In this document: positions 8,201 through 15,786 of the stretch, in pieces
Position numbering within the stretch: position 1 is the stretch's first letter
How the letters are laid out: every line of letters begins with the position of its first letter
Assembly (NCBI RefSeq): GCF_963664075.1
Contig: NZ_OY760916.1
Location: 4,684,710-4,748,709, forward strand
Reading direction: 5' to 3'
DNA: 64,000 bases
From: an uncultured Desulfobulbus sp.
Lineage (GTDB): Bacteria > Desulfobacterota > Desulfobulbia > Desulfobulbales > Desulfobulbaceae
Program-made: the position numbers and the translations under genes
Notes under the pieces: model-generated
What the model was told of the DNA's origin: nothing
Database searches by the model: none
Seen by the model: the letters and a program-made list of their open reading frames with translations, nothing else

Positions 8201-9283
8201 TTAATACCACCCAATACTTCCGTTCGTGTATTTCTTGTTTTTTGGGAACCCTACGTTAGAAAAATGTTTGTTTCCTTTATCATCGATCCAACTATACATT
8301 ATTCGCTCCCCTGCTCTATGTCGAACATTGGGCTTTAGCTCGGTGTATGGGTGTGTTTTTTGTTGTACTGGTTTGTATGTATGCTGGTATGGATGAATTT
8401 GTTGTGGTGCGGCCGTTGGCTTTTGTTTTATTATTTTTTGTTCAAAGTGTGTGTATTTGCTTTGATACTGTTTCTGCACATCGTCTTTTGTATTTTTTCT
8501 AATATTTTCAACCTTGGCAGAATTATTTTTTGTTATATCATGAATATTTTTTGTGGATTGTTTCGATATTTTTCCAAGATAACTGAATATAATTAGTAAA
8601 AATAAAAGTAATATTAAAATGTTATATGCTTGTTTTTTTATTTTATCTTCAAAAGTGGGCCGATCATATCCTTTTTCGAATATGATTTTATCAATATTCC
8701 TAATATGCTGAATTTTATTTTTGATTGTGTTTTCAAGCCGATAATTCTCAATTTTTCCTACGTAATTTTCTACCTGGTTATCATCAATTACTTGATCTTG
8801 AAATGAATTAATGTATGAAATGAGACGTCTAAGTTTTACGACACCATTAGGAACATCTGTTTTGAATTCACAGTCACCAGCGAAAACGACTACATTTATA
8901 ATATTTTTTTCTGGTTCTCCAAGTAATCTTTCAATTGTTTTTACATGTTTATAATTTTGTCGTATAGGGTTTTGAAATTTATATTTCTTTTTATAAATTA
9001 CCTGGGTCCAAAATGGTCCGACATTCGAAAATATCCAATTACTGAAATTTTTCGTTTCTATGACAAAAATTCCGTATTTTGAAACAATTATATGATCTAT
9101 TTGTGTTGTTCCATTCTCAGCGGGCAATAAAACATCTTTTAATATTTTATAATCAACTTTATTCAGTCGCTTTTTAATAATGGAGTTTACTTTAAATTCT
9201 CCAATAGCTCCCTTAAACCAAGACGATTTTAAAAAAAATGTAACAAGTATAATTATTGTTAATAGAAGATATTCGAATATCAT
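8201..9283 (-). CDS. NERD-domain membrane protein, prophage cargo
   Basis: 360 residues. Residues 1-18 form a membrane segment. Residues 22-140 match the NERD (nuclease-related) domain, with GEFKV, TTQIDHIIVSKYGIFVIETKN and FWTQ; the D, E and K of IDH...IETK fit the restriction-endonuclease-like core. A second membrane segment lies at about 222-243, then a long Lys/Gln-rich linker, then a C-terminal DUF4124-like motif (YSWIDDKGNKHFS). The gene is much more AT-rich than its neighbours. It stands between the att site and the repressor, on the repressor's strand, a place where prophages keep cargo for the host. A role in defence or superinfection exclusion is possible but only inferred. Confidence 0.75.
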   Translation of the reverse strand: MIFEYLLLTIIILVTFFLKSSWFKGAIGEFKVNSIIKKRLNKVDYKILKDVLLPAENGTTQIDHIIVSKYGIFVIETKNFSNWIFSNVGPFWTQVIYKKKYKFQNPIRQNYKHVKTIERLLGEPEKNIINVVVFAGDCEFKTDVPNGVVKLRRLISYINSFQDQVIDDNQVENYVGKIENYRLENTIKNKIQHIRNIDKIIFEKGYDRPTFEDKIKKQAYNILILLLFLLIIFSYLGKISKQSTKNIHDITKNNSAKVENIRKNTKDDVQKQYQSKYTHFEQKIIKQKPTAAPQQIHPYQHTYKPVQQKTHPYTELKPNVRHRAGERIMYSWIDDKGNKHFSNVGFPKNKKYTNGSIGWY

Positions 9284-9422
9284 TGTGTATGTATTTAAAA
9301 AAATATTTTTCGTTTAATTTGTGTAAATTTTTCGCTAAATTTTCAGGGGTTATGGATTTTTTCTTACTGATTGTTATGCCACAAAGTGGTTTTTTGAATA
9401 ATCCATTTTTATTTTCATTATT

Positions 9423-9875
9423 TTACGCTACCTTACGATTCGAAGTATAGTCTTTTTCGATTGTTTCAGTTTCTTTTTCTTCCTTCCATTTTTTGAATTC
9501 TTGAAAAGTTTTCTCGAATTCAACCTCGAACCAAATTTCTCTTTTCGGGTTTTTTTCAACAATTTCTTCCAACCATTCTTCTGCCTGATTCAAGATCTCA
9601 ATTTTTTTTCTTTCACGATTAATTGGCGATTCCTTTTTTTCTTCTTTTGCCTTCTCCCCTGTCAACAACCATTTGATGTCGATTTCTGTATACAGACAAA
9701 AGTTTGATAAAGTTTCTGCTGAAGGCTTAGATTTTCCATTTTCTAACCCAGACAAAGAGCCATGAGAAATCCCTATAATTTCGGACAATTGAACCAAAGT
9801 TAAATTGTTCTGTTTTCTAAACTGTCTAATTCTCTGTCCAATTTGTTCACTTTTCGCATTTTTTTGTGTTGACAT
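9423..9875 (-). CDS. XRE-family repressor of element 2
   Basis: 150 residues. The HTH_3 domain spans about residues 11-68 (NNLTLVQLSEIIGISHGSL, then LENGKSKPSAETL), followed by WLLTGEK and a Lys/Glu-rich helical C-terminus that resembles the element 1 repressor (WLEEIV, then WFEVEFEKTFQEFKKW). The HTH sequences of the two differ in the recognition helix, so the two repressors probably bind different operators and would not cross-immunise. Its start codon region overlaps the forward promoter at 9869-9897, so binding at the palindrome 9898-9911 could control the phage operon. AT-rich codon use. Confidence 0.83.
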   Translation of the reverse strand: MSTQKNAKSEQIGQRIRQFRKQNNLTLVQLSEIIGISHGSLSGLENGKSKPSAETLSNFCLYTEIDIKWLLTGEKAKEEKKESPINRERKKIEILNQAEEWLEEIVEKNPKREIWFEVEFEKTFQEFKKWKEEKETETIEKDYTSNRKVA

Positions 9876-9911
9876 GTCTACATTTCTTATTTTATATGTC
9901 GGTATACCAAC
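9869..9911 (+). promoter_or_regulatory. early promoter and operator of element 2
   Basis: TTGACA at 9869-9874, a 17-bp spacer, then TTATAT at 9892-9897, close to sigma70 consensus and pointing into the structural operon. Immediately after it is a 14-bp near-perfect palindrome (GTCGGTATACCAAC, 9898-9911) at the expected transcription start, an ideal place for the divergently transcribed repressor to block RNA polymerase. Confidence 0.6.
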
Positions 9912-9966
9912 ATTAAATTATTTTTTTGATTCTACCACACCACCACCCAACAACTTGGAACCAACC

Positions 9967-10128
9967 ATGACACCGACCACCTTCTCTCGTCGTTTCTCGA
10001 TGTTTTTCGTCAGACTCCCTCTCTCAATTTCTCTTCCTGCCTGGGTGCCCCCAGCAGTTAAAAGCGCCATTCAGGTTCAAAACTCTCTCAATTCAACCGG
10101 CTGTTACATTGACCGTTTCAACTTCTAA
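9967..10128 (+). CDS. small basic protein of unknown function
   Basis: A 53-codon frame starting MTPTTFSRRFSMFF, the first open frame after the promoter. It has a basic N-terminus and then a moderately hydrophobic, proline-containing middle (LPLSISLPAWVPP). No family is recognised and no strong ribosome site precedes it. It may be a real small phage gene or leader sequence; it is listed because the operon is otherwise tightly packed with genes. Confidence 0.35.
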   Translation: MTPTTFSRRFSMFFVRLPLSISLPAWVPPAVKSAIQVQNSLNSTGCYIDRFNF

Positions 10129-10141
10129 TCGGGCACCCGTT

Positions 10142-10339
10142 ATGAAAAAATTATCTCCCACTCCAATTCCTTCTGTAGATTTAAACCTCTGTCCTAAGTG
10201 TCAAAATGTCTTGGATAATAATTCAATGCGGTTAACTGATAGAGGTTTTCAGCTGTTTTTTGATTGCTCTGAATGCAAATCCTCTTTTGCATTCGTTCCA
10301 GTTACTCACTTTGAACTTTTCGAGGTTCTCCCAAAATGA
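10142..10339 (+). CDS. small zinc-ribbon protein 1
   Basis: 65 residues from the ATG at 10142. CPKC near residue 17 and CSEC near residue 44 form a CxxC...CxxC zinc ribbon. It ends with a short acidic/hydrophobic tail and overlaps the next gene start by four bases (ATGA), typical of coupled phage genes. Function unknown; may bind ssDNA, RNA or a host regulator. It is the first of four such proteins in the prophage. Confidence 0.65.
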   Translation: MKKLSPTPIPSVDLNLCPKCQNVLDNNSMRLTDRGFQLFFDCSECKSSFAFVPVTHFELFEVLPK

Positions 10340-10536
10340 TTCATGACCTCCGGCCTAATATTTCTGAATTAAAATGTCACATCTGCGGCAGATCGCTTGA
10401 AGTGACAACAATTGAGACGGAAGACGGAAATTATCAACGGTACCTCCAGTGCTGGCATTGTTACACCAGTACACCAGGGGCAAAAGTTATGCGTATTCCC
10501 CTATACAGTCGGAATAAATCTTTACTTGTTCGGTGA
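10336..10536 (+). CDS. small zinc-ribbon protein 2
   Basis: 66 residues with CHIC near residue 15 and CWHC near 39, a second CxxC...CxxC ribbon. It differs in sequence from its neighbours apart from the cysteine pairs, so it is either an old duplicate or independent. Start overlaps the stop of the previous gene. Function unknown. Confidence 0.65.
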   Translation: MIHDLRPNISELKCHICGRSLEVTTIETEDGNYQRYLQCWHCYTSTPGAKVMRIPLYSRNKSLLVR

Positions 10537-10540
10537 ATAA

Positions 10541-10753
10541 ATGATTCCTAAAAAACCTGAAAAGTTCCCTTTAGATGAAATTGCATACATCACTTGTTTG
10601 TGTTGCAAGGTTCGTTTTCACCCTTCTTTCTTTTGTCCTTCACCTACGGCACCGGCTCATTTTATTTGTTCAGATTGCTTTGACCGAATGCCTGTTGGTT
10701 TCTGCAGCCTTGCAGACCTGGCCCGTGAGGTCCGGGGCTGCAAGGCTGCCTGA
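10541..10753 (+). CDS. small zinc-ribbon protein 3
   Basis: 70 residues with CLCC near residue 20 and CSDC near 46, and additional Cys and His between (RFHPSFFCP). It follows four bases after zinc-ribbon protein 2. Could coordinate zinc through the paired CxxC motifs. No named family recognised. It lies directly before the ssDNA-binding protein gene, so it may act in DNA replication or packaging. Confidence 0.6.
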   Translation: MIPKKPEKFPLDEIAYITCLCCKVRFHPSFFCPSPTAPAHFICSDCFDRMPVGFCSLADLAREVRGCKAA

Positions 10754-10810
10754 TAATTTAACCCGATAACCCTAACCACTTAAAACTCTAACACCCTCAA
10801 AGGAAAAAAC

Positions 10811-11080
10811 ATGGCAACTGAAACCGCACCCGAACAACGCAAAGAGGCAATGGGAATGTTCATCAAGGGAACCTGCAACGGTTTTCGTTCTTATACACGC
10901 AAAGGCTCCGGCGAGCTCGTTACTCAATTGCTCGTTAATCTTCCCGGCGCAACTTCTTCCATTCAAGTGGAGATTCCCTACGGTACCGATCTTTCCAAGT
11001 TCAAAGATCTGGAACCTTGTGCCCTCAAGATCATCCCCATTTTTTATCAGGGGCGAATCATGGGCTTTAACTTGGCATGA
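10811..11080 (+). CDS. ssDNA-binding protein (gpV-like), inferred
   Basis: 89 residues, preceded by an AGGAAAA ribosome site. The pattern of alternating beta-strand segments (GMFIKGTCNGFRSYTRKGSGELVTQ... and ALKIIPIFYQGRIMGFNLA, C-terminal strand) resembles small OB-fold proteins that coat phage ssDNA. It sits in the position such a protein has in filamentous phages, between regulatory genes and coat genes. No clear family match can be claimed from sequence by eye, so the role is inferred from size, fold pattern and place. Its stop overlaps the next start (ATGA). Confidence 0.5.
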   Translation: MATETAPEQRKEAMGMFIKGTCNGFRSYTRKGSGELVTQLLVNLPGATSSIQVEIPYGTDLSKFKDLEPCALKIIPIFYQGRIMGFNLA

Positions 11081-11229
11081 ACGAAACCGATTGGCAAACG
11101 CTTTTCAACCACATTGAAGAGCTCCGAACCATTGGCTATTGGCTTGCAACCCTCCTTGCAGTTAACGCCGGGCTCATTGCTGCCAATATCGTTTCTTCAA
11201 CTATTCAATTTAATCTTGGCCGACCATGA
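11077..11229 (+). CDS. small membrane protein, gpVII/IX-like
   Basis: 50 residues, too short for most gene callers. A polar N-terminus (MNETDWQTLFNHIEELRT) is followed by one membrane segment (IGYWLATLLAVNAGLIAANIV). It starts with ATGA overlap from the ssDNA-binding gene and ends with an ATGA overlap into the next gene. The size and topology fit tip proteins of filamentous phages, but this is inference. Confidence 0.6.
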   Translation: MNETDWQTLFNHIEELRTIGYWLATLLAVNAGLIAANIVSSTIQFNLGRP

Positions 11230-11348
11230 GTGAATTTGAATTTATCACAATTTTTGGTTCCTCATTTGCCGTTGGCCTACTGATTTGGATTTCTTCTATT
11301 GGTCTTCATTTCGTCTTCAATTGGTTGAAATCCATTATTTGGTTGTAA
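11226..11348 (+). CDS. small membrane protein, minor coat-like
   Basis: 40 residues: MSEFEFITIFGSSFAVG and a single membrane segment, ending in WLKSIIWL. Coupled by ATGA overlap to the gene before it. Comparable to the approximately 33-residue gpVII/gpIX tip proteins of filamentous phage. No sequence family recognised. Confidence 0.6.
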   Translation: MSEFEFITIFGSSFAVGLLIWISSIGLHFVFNWLKSIIWL

Positions 11349-11392
11349 ACCGGGAAATAACTCCCACCCACCTAAGCACAGGAGAAAAAACC

Positions 11393-11542
11393 ATGCTTAC
11401 CACTGAACAGTTCACCGCAGCAGCAACCCAGGTTTCCACCATGATCGGCCTCGCTATTACCGGCGGTATGGGCATTTTTGGCTCTATCAAAGGCGTCCAG
11501 GTTGGCTTGCAAATGTTCAGCCGTCTTATCTCTGGGCGGTAA
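11393..11542 (+). CDS. major coat protein candidate (gpVIII-like) A
   Basis: 49 residues from ATG 11393 with a good AGGAG site. The order is acidic/polar N-terminus, one glycine-rich membrane segment (about residues 16-36) and a positively charged C-terminus (FSRLISGR), the classic plan of filamentous-phage major coat proteins in which the basic end contacts DNA. No signal peptide cleavage site is obvious, which is common in Pf-like phages. It is followed by a second protein of the same plan (11551). Confidence 0.65.
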   Translation: MLTTEQFTAAATQVSTMIGLAITGGMGIFGSIKGVQVGLQMFSRLISGR

Positions 11543-11550
11543 TCAAGGCC

Positions 11551-11697
11551 ATGCCGACCATATCATATATTGAAATGGCCTCGGCTGCTACCGGTTGGCT
11601 CGGAATTGCGGCAGTGAGTGTTTTTGGCTTTACAGCCTCTCTCATTGCCGCTCTTGCGGGCCTTCGCGTCTTCTCCCGCTTCTTTTCATATCGTTAA
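11551..11697 (+). CDS. major coat protein candidate (gpVIII-like) B
   Basis: 48 residues (MPTISYIEMASAATGW...). One membrane segment at about residues 17-38 and a basic aromatic end (GLRVFSRFFSYR) that parallels the end of the preceding protein (GLQMFSRLISGR). The two may be paralogues from a duplication, or one may be the capsid and the other a minor coat. Starts eight bases after the previous stop; no strong ribosome site. Confidence 0.6.
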   Translation: MPTISYIEMASAATGWLGIAAVSVFGFTASLIAALAGLRVFSRFFSYR

Positions 11698-11699
11698 TC

Positions 11700-12545
11700 A
11701 TGGCTGTCATTGAAATGTTTTGCGGTGCTATGGGCAATGGCAAGTCAGCCATTGTCAACGCCAGAGCGTTCAGATTCTTACGCCGTGGTGGTGTAATTGG
11801 TCTGAATTATCCTTTGGTGGATGATTGGGCAATTAAATACGCAACCCGTATTCTTTCGCCCCTGGCATCAGATCAGCTAATCCTTGATACAGCCGTTGAT
11901 TATTACAACAGGGCTTTCCGCTTTGGTTCGGTTCAGTCCTGTTATGATTTTGCGGAAAAAGTCTCCGAGCTCGCAACCGGCAAACAGGCCAAAACCCGTG
12001 AAGAGTGGGGCTTGCAGGTCTTTGATGAGGCAAGCCTTTATTTCAATTCTCGTGATTATCAAAAACTACGAAATAATCAATTCATCGAATATTTCATCAA
12101 CATAAGAAAATTAAAAGTTCAAGCCGTCTTCATGACCCATAACGATGAAGACATTGATAAGCAAATCAGGGGTAAAGTCGATTTGGTCACCTGGTGCCGT
12201 AACATGCAGAAAAGAAAATTCCTCGGCATCTCACTTTCTCATTTTTATAAACACCCCCGCTTTGCTACTCAATCAATCGTTAATGGTGCAGGAACATTCA
12301 AAGGCATGATGGAGGATAAATTCACCTATCGCCTCGATTATGATACCTGCGATTTGTACGACACATTTAAACTTTTTAAAGATGATGCTCTTGAAGAGGA
12401 GTATGGCCTTGAACATCTTGGTTTGCATCCTCAAGAATATTACAAAACTGCTGAATCAATTAAACGTGAATTATATTCCTCCATCACTTTTAACGCAAAA
12501 ATGACGAATTATTATGAAATTATTCAGCCCTTCCCTTGTTATTAG
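11700..12545 (+). CDS. zot: Zot/pI-family assembly ATPase
   Basis: 281 residues. Zot family (zonular occludens toxin/gpI): the ATPase of the inner-membrane assembly site that extrudes filamentous phage. Walker A is GAMGNGKS at residues 9-16. The hydrophobic Walker B is LQVFDEASL with Asp109-Glu110. A sensor-like stretch is VFMTHNDEDIDKQI. The usual C-terminal membrane span and periplasmic domain seem to be missing: the protein ends shortly after the ATPase region. A separate secreted 103-residue protein is encoded right after it, overlapping by 32 bp, and may supply that part. Start ATG 11700 chosen because the upstream frame extension belongs to another gene. Confidence 0.88.
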   Translation: MAVIEMFCGAMGNGKSAIVNARAFRFLRRGGVIGLNYPLVDDWAIKYATRILSPLASDQLILDTAVDYYNRAFRFGSVQSCYDFAEKVSELATGKQAKTREEWGLQVFDEASLYFNSRDYQKLRNNQFIEYFINIRKLKVQAVFMTHNDEDIDKQIRGKVDLVTWCRNMQKRKFLGISLSHFYKHPRFATQSIVNGAGTFKGMMEDKFTYRLDYDTCDLYDTFKLFKDDALEEEYGLEHLGLHPQEYYKTAESIKRELYSSITFNAKMTNYYEIIQPFPCY

Positions 12546-12825
12546 TTTTCTGATTTTTAGCGTTGCTTTTGCTGAAAACATCAAGGATCAGGATTCATTG
12601 ACAGTTGAACAGAAAGTAACGGTTCCTCGCAAATACGTTCTTCCTCGCGTTACCTCGACTTTTGGTTTAGCACGAAATGTTGAAGCGAAAAGCTGCCTTG
12701 AATACCTGCAAATTTGTCAACGATCATGCTCTGAACGTGGTTCAATGTTCAAATTTCAATGCATAGGTAAAGACTTTCAACCATTCCAAAAACATTTTCG
12801 CTGTCTCTGCTTTGATGATTTGTAA
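12514..12825 (+). CDS. small secreted cysteine-rich protein
   Basis: 103 residues. A signal peptide MKLFSPSLVISFLIFSVAFA precedes ENIK. The mature part has six cysteines near the C-terminus (SCLEYLQICQRSC, QCIGKD, FRCLCF), so disulfides are likely. It overlaps the zot gene by 32 bp in another frame. Possibly the periplasmic part of a split pI protein, or a separate secreted virion factor; no family recognised. Confidence 0.55.
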   Translation: MKLFSPSLVISFLIFSVAFAENIKDQDSLTVEQKVTVPRKYVLPRVTSTFGLARNVEAKSCLEYLQICQRSCSERGSMFKFQCIGKDFQPFQKHFRCLCFDDL

Positions 12826-12902
12826 TTTTATAAATAAATTTCATTAATAAAGTTTATTATTATTGCTCATTAACAGTATATATTTTTAACAGAGTAAATA
12901 GG

Positions 12903-14357
12903 ATGACTAGTAATAATTTCCTCATAGTTCTATCGTTCTTTTTCTACCTTTTATTCGCTTCTTGTTCTGTTCATGGTGCTAATTCTATTAAAGAAGGGGC
13001 TGATGGAAATTGTTATGCTTACTCAGCAGGTACTGGAACTTTTTACGCTAATGGTTCCATGCGTGCATATTCGGGTGATTTTGAGAATGGCATAAAGTCT
13101 GGATGGGTTGTTTCTTATGGAAATACTTATCGAGCTAACTATGTTTCGTTTCAGTTTGGTTCCTGGGACACCTGTCCAGAAGGCATGGACCAATGTTGGC
13201 ATGATATTCATACTTATATAAATACATATGTTTCTGGTGCATTTGCCGAATCTTTAAATGAGAAGTATGGAACGACTAACGTTGATTCACTTAATTCTAA
13301 CTATCCCAACGGCTGTGCACCAGTAAATCCCTGCGAAGATAAAGCCGGAACAGATGCAGGTTACCTTCTGGACGAACATACAAATACACAATCCGCTGAT
13401 AAAACGAATAAATGTATTGCAGGTTGTGATGCTAAATTAATTTCAACTTATGTTGTCGGTTGTACCAATGGTGCATGTGTATCATCAAATCATTACCAAT
13501 ACACGGGTCAAGCTTGCGGCCTCGATTTGGATGATTCATTAGATGCCTTCCTTGACCCTGCAGAAAATCTATGTGCTGACGAATGGACAGCTTTAAAAAA
13601 TAAATGCGGCGGTGTTGCTCAAGTTGCAAGTTTCGATTGGTCAACCTGTGTTGGAGATTGCAGCCCTTTCGATAATTCCTGTGAAGCTGCCTGGTCAGCT
13701 CTTTCTCAAAGATGTGGTGGCGAGGGAAATATTGTCAATTGGAACGGTGAAGACTGTACCGGCCAATGTAAAGGTGATCCTACTCCTTCTGTTTCCGATG
13801 GTGATGCCACGCCATCAGATATTGGTACAGTTACAGTAACTCATGAAGATGGTTCGAAAACAACTACTTCAACCACTACATACAATATTGATGGCACCCA
13901 ATACACCAGCACAACTACCACGAATTACGATAGCGCAGGTAATGTAACAGGTTCTTCCACATCTGAAACAGTAGGAAATTCAACGGAAGATTCTAATAAA
14001 ACTCCTGAACCTACTTATTCTTCCCCTGATTCCTGGTACACACCAACCTATGACCTCAGTGCAGCTCCTCTATCTACGTATATAAATATTACCCCAATCA
14101 ACCAAGCTGCTGAAGCATTTCAAGAAACTGCTATTTATCAATTACCTAATTTACTTTTGCAGTGCATTGGTTACGTTGAAGGCTCTGGCTGTACTTATCC
14201 CCCCACTGCATCAGTTGATTTTCGAGGATCTATTATAAATGAATTTATAACCCTCGATTTTTCCCCATTCGAATCTGTTGTAAAGATTTTAAAATTTTTC
14301 TTTTCAATTATTTGTATTGTTGGAACCGCCAAAGCTGTAATGGCTCTCTTCAATTGA
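12903..14357 (+). CDS. adsorption protein candidate (gpIII-like)
   Basis: 484 residues. Residues 1-25 are a signal peptide (FFFYLLFASC, possibly with a lipobox-like cysteine). The mature part is Cys-rich, with two similar Cys blocks (near residues 218-253 and 254-290: DEWTALKNKCGG... / CEAAWSALSQRCGG...). This is followed by a low-complexity Thr/Ser/Pro linker (about residues 290-380). At the end is a hydrophobic anchor (VVKILKFFFSIICIVGTAKA, residues 455-480). This domain plan matches the minor coat protein that recognises the host pilus or TonB/Tol. Function inferred from architecture and place after zot. AT-rich. Confidence 0.75.
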   Translation: MTSNNFLIVLSFFFYLLFASCSVHGANSIKEGADGNCYAYSAGTGTFYANGSMRAYSGDFENGIKSGWVVSYGNTYRANYVSFQFGSWDTCPEGMDQCWHDIHTYINTYVSGAFAESLNEKYGTTNVDSLNSNYPNGCAPVNPCEDKAGTDAGYLLDEHTNTQSADKTNKCIAGCDAKLISTYVVGCTNGACVSSNHYQYTGQACGLDLDDSLDAFLDPAENLCADEWTALKNKCGGVAQVASFDWSTCVGDCSPFDNSCEAAWSALSQRCGGEGNIVNWNGEDCTGQCKGDPTPSVSDGDATPSDIGTVTVTHEDGSKTTTSTTTYNIDGTQYTSTTTTNYDSAGNVTGSSTSETVGNSTEDSNKTPEPTYSSPDSWYTPTYDLSAAPLSTYINITPINQAAEAFQETAIYQLPNLLLQCIGYVEGSGCTYPPTASVDFRGSIINEFITLDFSPFESVVKILKFFFSIICIVGTAKAVMALFN

Positions 14358-14364
14358 GGTTTTT

Positions 14365-14694
14365 ATGTTTTCTTTCTTTGAAGTAATACTTAATTGGCTT
14401 TCAAATTTCTTCCATTCAATTGGTAGCCTTATAGTTGATATATTCATAAATCTCCTTAACGGCATCATTGAAAATATTGCAAATCTCTTTAGCTCCCTTG
14501 CTTCTATAATGCCTTCACTTTCAATTGGATCTGATTTAATAACCCAATTCCCAACACCTCATAATGCAATTTGTTGGTTAACCTGGATATTTCCAGTTGA
14601 TGTTATCTTTCAATGCACACAATTTTACATTAGTCTTTATTTTTTGAAGTTTGCATCTGGTCCAATTCTCCGTCTCTTTAAGATTATTCAGTAA
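14365..14694 (+). CDS. minor coat protein candidate (gpVI-like)
   Basis: 109 residues, mostly hydrophobic, with several membrane segments. It starts eight bases after the adsorption gene. In filamentous phages the gene after gene III encodes gpVI, a small membrane protein of the virion end, and this protein fits in size and topology (usual length about 112). No motif confirms it. Confidence 0.65.
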   Translation: MFSFFEVILNWLSNFFHSIGSLIVDIFINLLNGIIENIANLFSSLASIMPSLSIGSDLITQFPTPHNAICWLTWIFPVDVIFQCTQFYISLYFLKFASGPILRLFKIIQ

Positions 14695-14826
14695 ATGAGG
14701 TTATCCATGAACGCTACAGCTTATATCTATCTTATCCCTTTCTTCCTTGTACCCTTTTTCGTTTTTGTCCTGGGCCCCAAAATTGCTCCTTTGTTCCGTA
14801 GACTACAACGGCGGTTCCGTAAATGA
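14695..14826 (+). CDS. small basic membrane protein
   Basis: 43 residues with one membrane segment (YIYLIPFFLVPFFVFVLG) and a strongly basic C-terminus (APLFRRLQRRFRK). The ATG follows directly after the previous stop codon; an alternative in-frame start is 14707. The stop overlaps the next start. Plan resembles a minor coat or assembly factor; unrecognised. Confidence 0.5.
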   Translation: MRLSMNATAYIYLIPFFLVPFFVFVLGPKIAPLFRRLQRRFRK

Positions 14827-15086
14827 TGAAAGTAATTCTCCTTTATACGGCATGGGTTTCTGGCGTTCTCTTGATCGTTGGTTTCCTCTCTTTTGCCTAC
14901 AAGTTTTGGTGGAGTCTTTACGCGCTCTCGACTCTTGATGAGCATGACTATTCCACTATCACCTGTACTCCTTTTGACGAGCTGCCCCGTATCAAGAATC
15001 TCTGTGAACTGCATAGCATCAGTTACAAATTGATTTATTTTGGTAGAGTCTTCGGCCGTTTCCTTCATCGAAAAGAGGTCTTTTAA
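14823..15086 (+). CDS. membrane protein of unknown function
   Basis: 87 residues (MMKVILLYTAWVSGVLL...). One or two membrane segments in residues 1-35, then a soluble polar part with a pair of cysteines (TCTPFDELPRIKNLCELH). Coupled by ATGA overlap to the previous gene. No family recognised; part of the assembly block. Confidence 0.55.
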   Translation: MMKVILLYTAWVSGVLLIVGFLSFAYKFWWSLYALSTLDEHDYSTITCTPFDELPRIKNLCELHSISYKLIYFGRVFGRFLHRKEVF

Positions 15087-15169
15087 TGTGTGATCGTCCA
15101 TTTTTCCTGGCTCTTCTCTTCGATCTCTCGTTTTTTCTCGGCGGGGCCATCGTTTTTGCCCTGCATTGA
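15086..15169 (+). CDS. tiny hydrophobic peptide
   Basis: 27 codons (MCDRPFFLALLFDLSFFLG...) starting at ATG 15086, overlapping the previous stop (TAATG). A single membrane segment. It is in phase with the packed gene order but could be chance. Confidence 0.3.
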   Translation: MCDRPFFLALLFDLSFFLGGAIVFALH

Positions 15170-15215
15170 TCGACCGCTCGAGCTGGAATTTTACTAAATT
15201 ATTATTATAATTGGC

Positions 15216-15434
15216 ATGGGAAATAATCATTCCATTTTATTAAACTATAACGATTTTGTATTGTCCCGTCGTCACCCTGTAACGTCGTTTTCTGTAAAAT
15301 GCCTTCGTTGCGGCTCTCGGCTATCGGATTCTGCGTATGATTCCCTGCTCTGCGTCGATTGTTCCGTCCATGTATGGGGCCGGTTTGCCCTGGCTGCTCA
15401 ATTCATGGGGATTTTGGGTTGGAAACCGCGATGA
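15216..15434 (+). CDS. small zinc-ribbon protein 4
   Basis: 72 residues with CLRC near 29 and CVDC near 46 (CxxC...CxxC). Fourth zinc-ribbon-like small protein of the prophage, here after the structural genes and before Rep. Stop overlaps the next start (ATGA). Function unknown. Confidence 0.6.
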   Translation: MGNNHSILLNYNDFVLSRRHPVTSFSVKCLRCGSRLSDSAYDSLLCVDCSVHVWGRFALAAQFMGILGWKPR

Positions 15435-15622
15435 CATCTAAAAAGTCTGAATGCGATTTGGAAATATCAGCTCAATACAAACGGGCCAGCTTTGTACCCC
15501 TGACCAATCCACCTCGGCTGGCCTCGTTTTTTCCTTTAAAAGACGATGAGAATTATTTGGCCGCTCTTATGTCTGATCCTCTTCTTGAGAATCAGGCGAA
15601 ACCGACCAAAAGAGAATTTTAA
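15431..15622 (+). CDS. small hypothetical protein
   Basis: 63 residues from ATG 15431 (MTSKKSECDLEISAQYKR...). Hydrophilic, with no membrane segment or recognised motif. Overlaps zinc-ribbon protein 4 by ATGA. Last gene of the structural operon before a 164-bp gap that holds the rep promoter region and a short TTTTTCGG...CCGAAAAA hairpin near 15678-15705. Confidence 0.45.
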   Translation: MTSKKSECDLEISAQYKRASFVPLTNPPRLASFFPLKDDENYLAALMSDPLLENQAKPTKREF

Positions 15623-15786
15623 AAAACAAAACAGATTTTCCCTAACATCGAACTCTTCGCTCTCCTTGTGGTTCGCTTTGTTTTTCGGGGCTGTTTCCGA
15701 AAAATGAAGGGACCATGAGGAGACAACAAGCGATAGCGCGTTAGTCCGCTGCAATTAATCATCACACTTTCTGAGGTTTAAGCGTT

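Noticed and set aside
12903-14357. adhesin or toxin reading of the Thr/Ser-rich protein
   Set aside because: Place after zot, signal peptide and C-terminal anchor fit a gpIII-like adsorption protein better; low-complexity linkers are common in gpIII.
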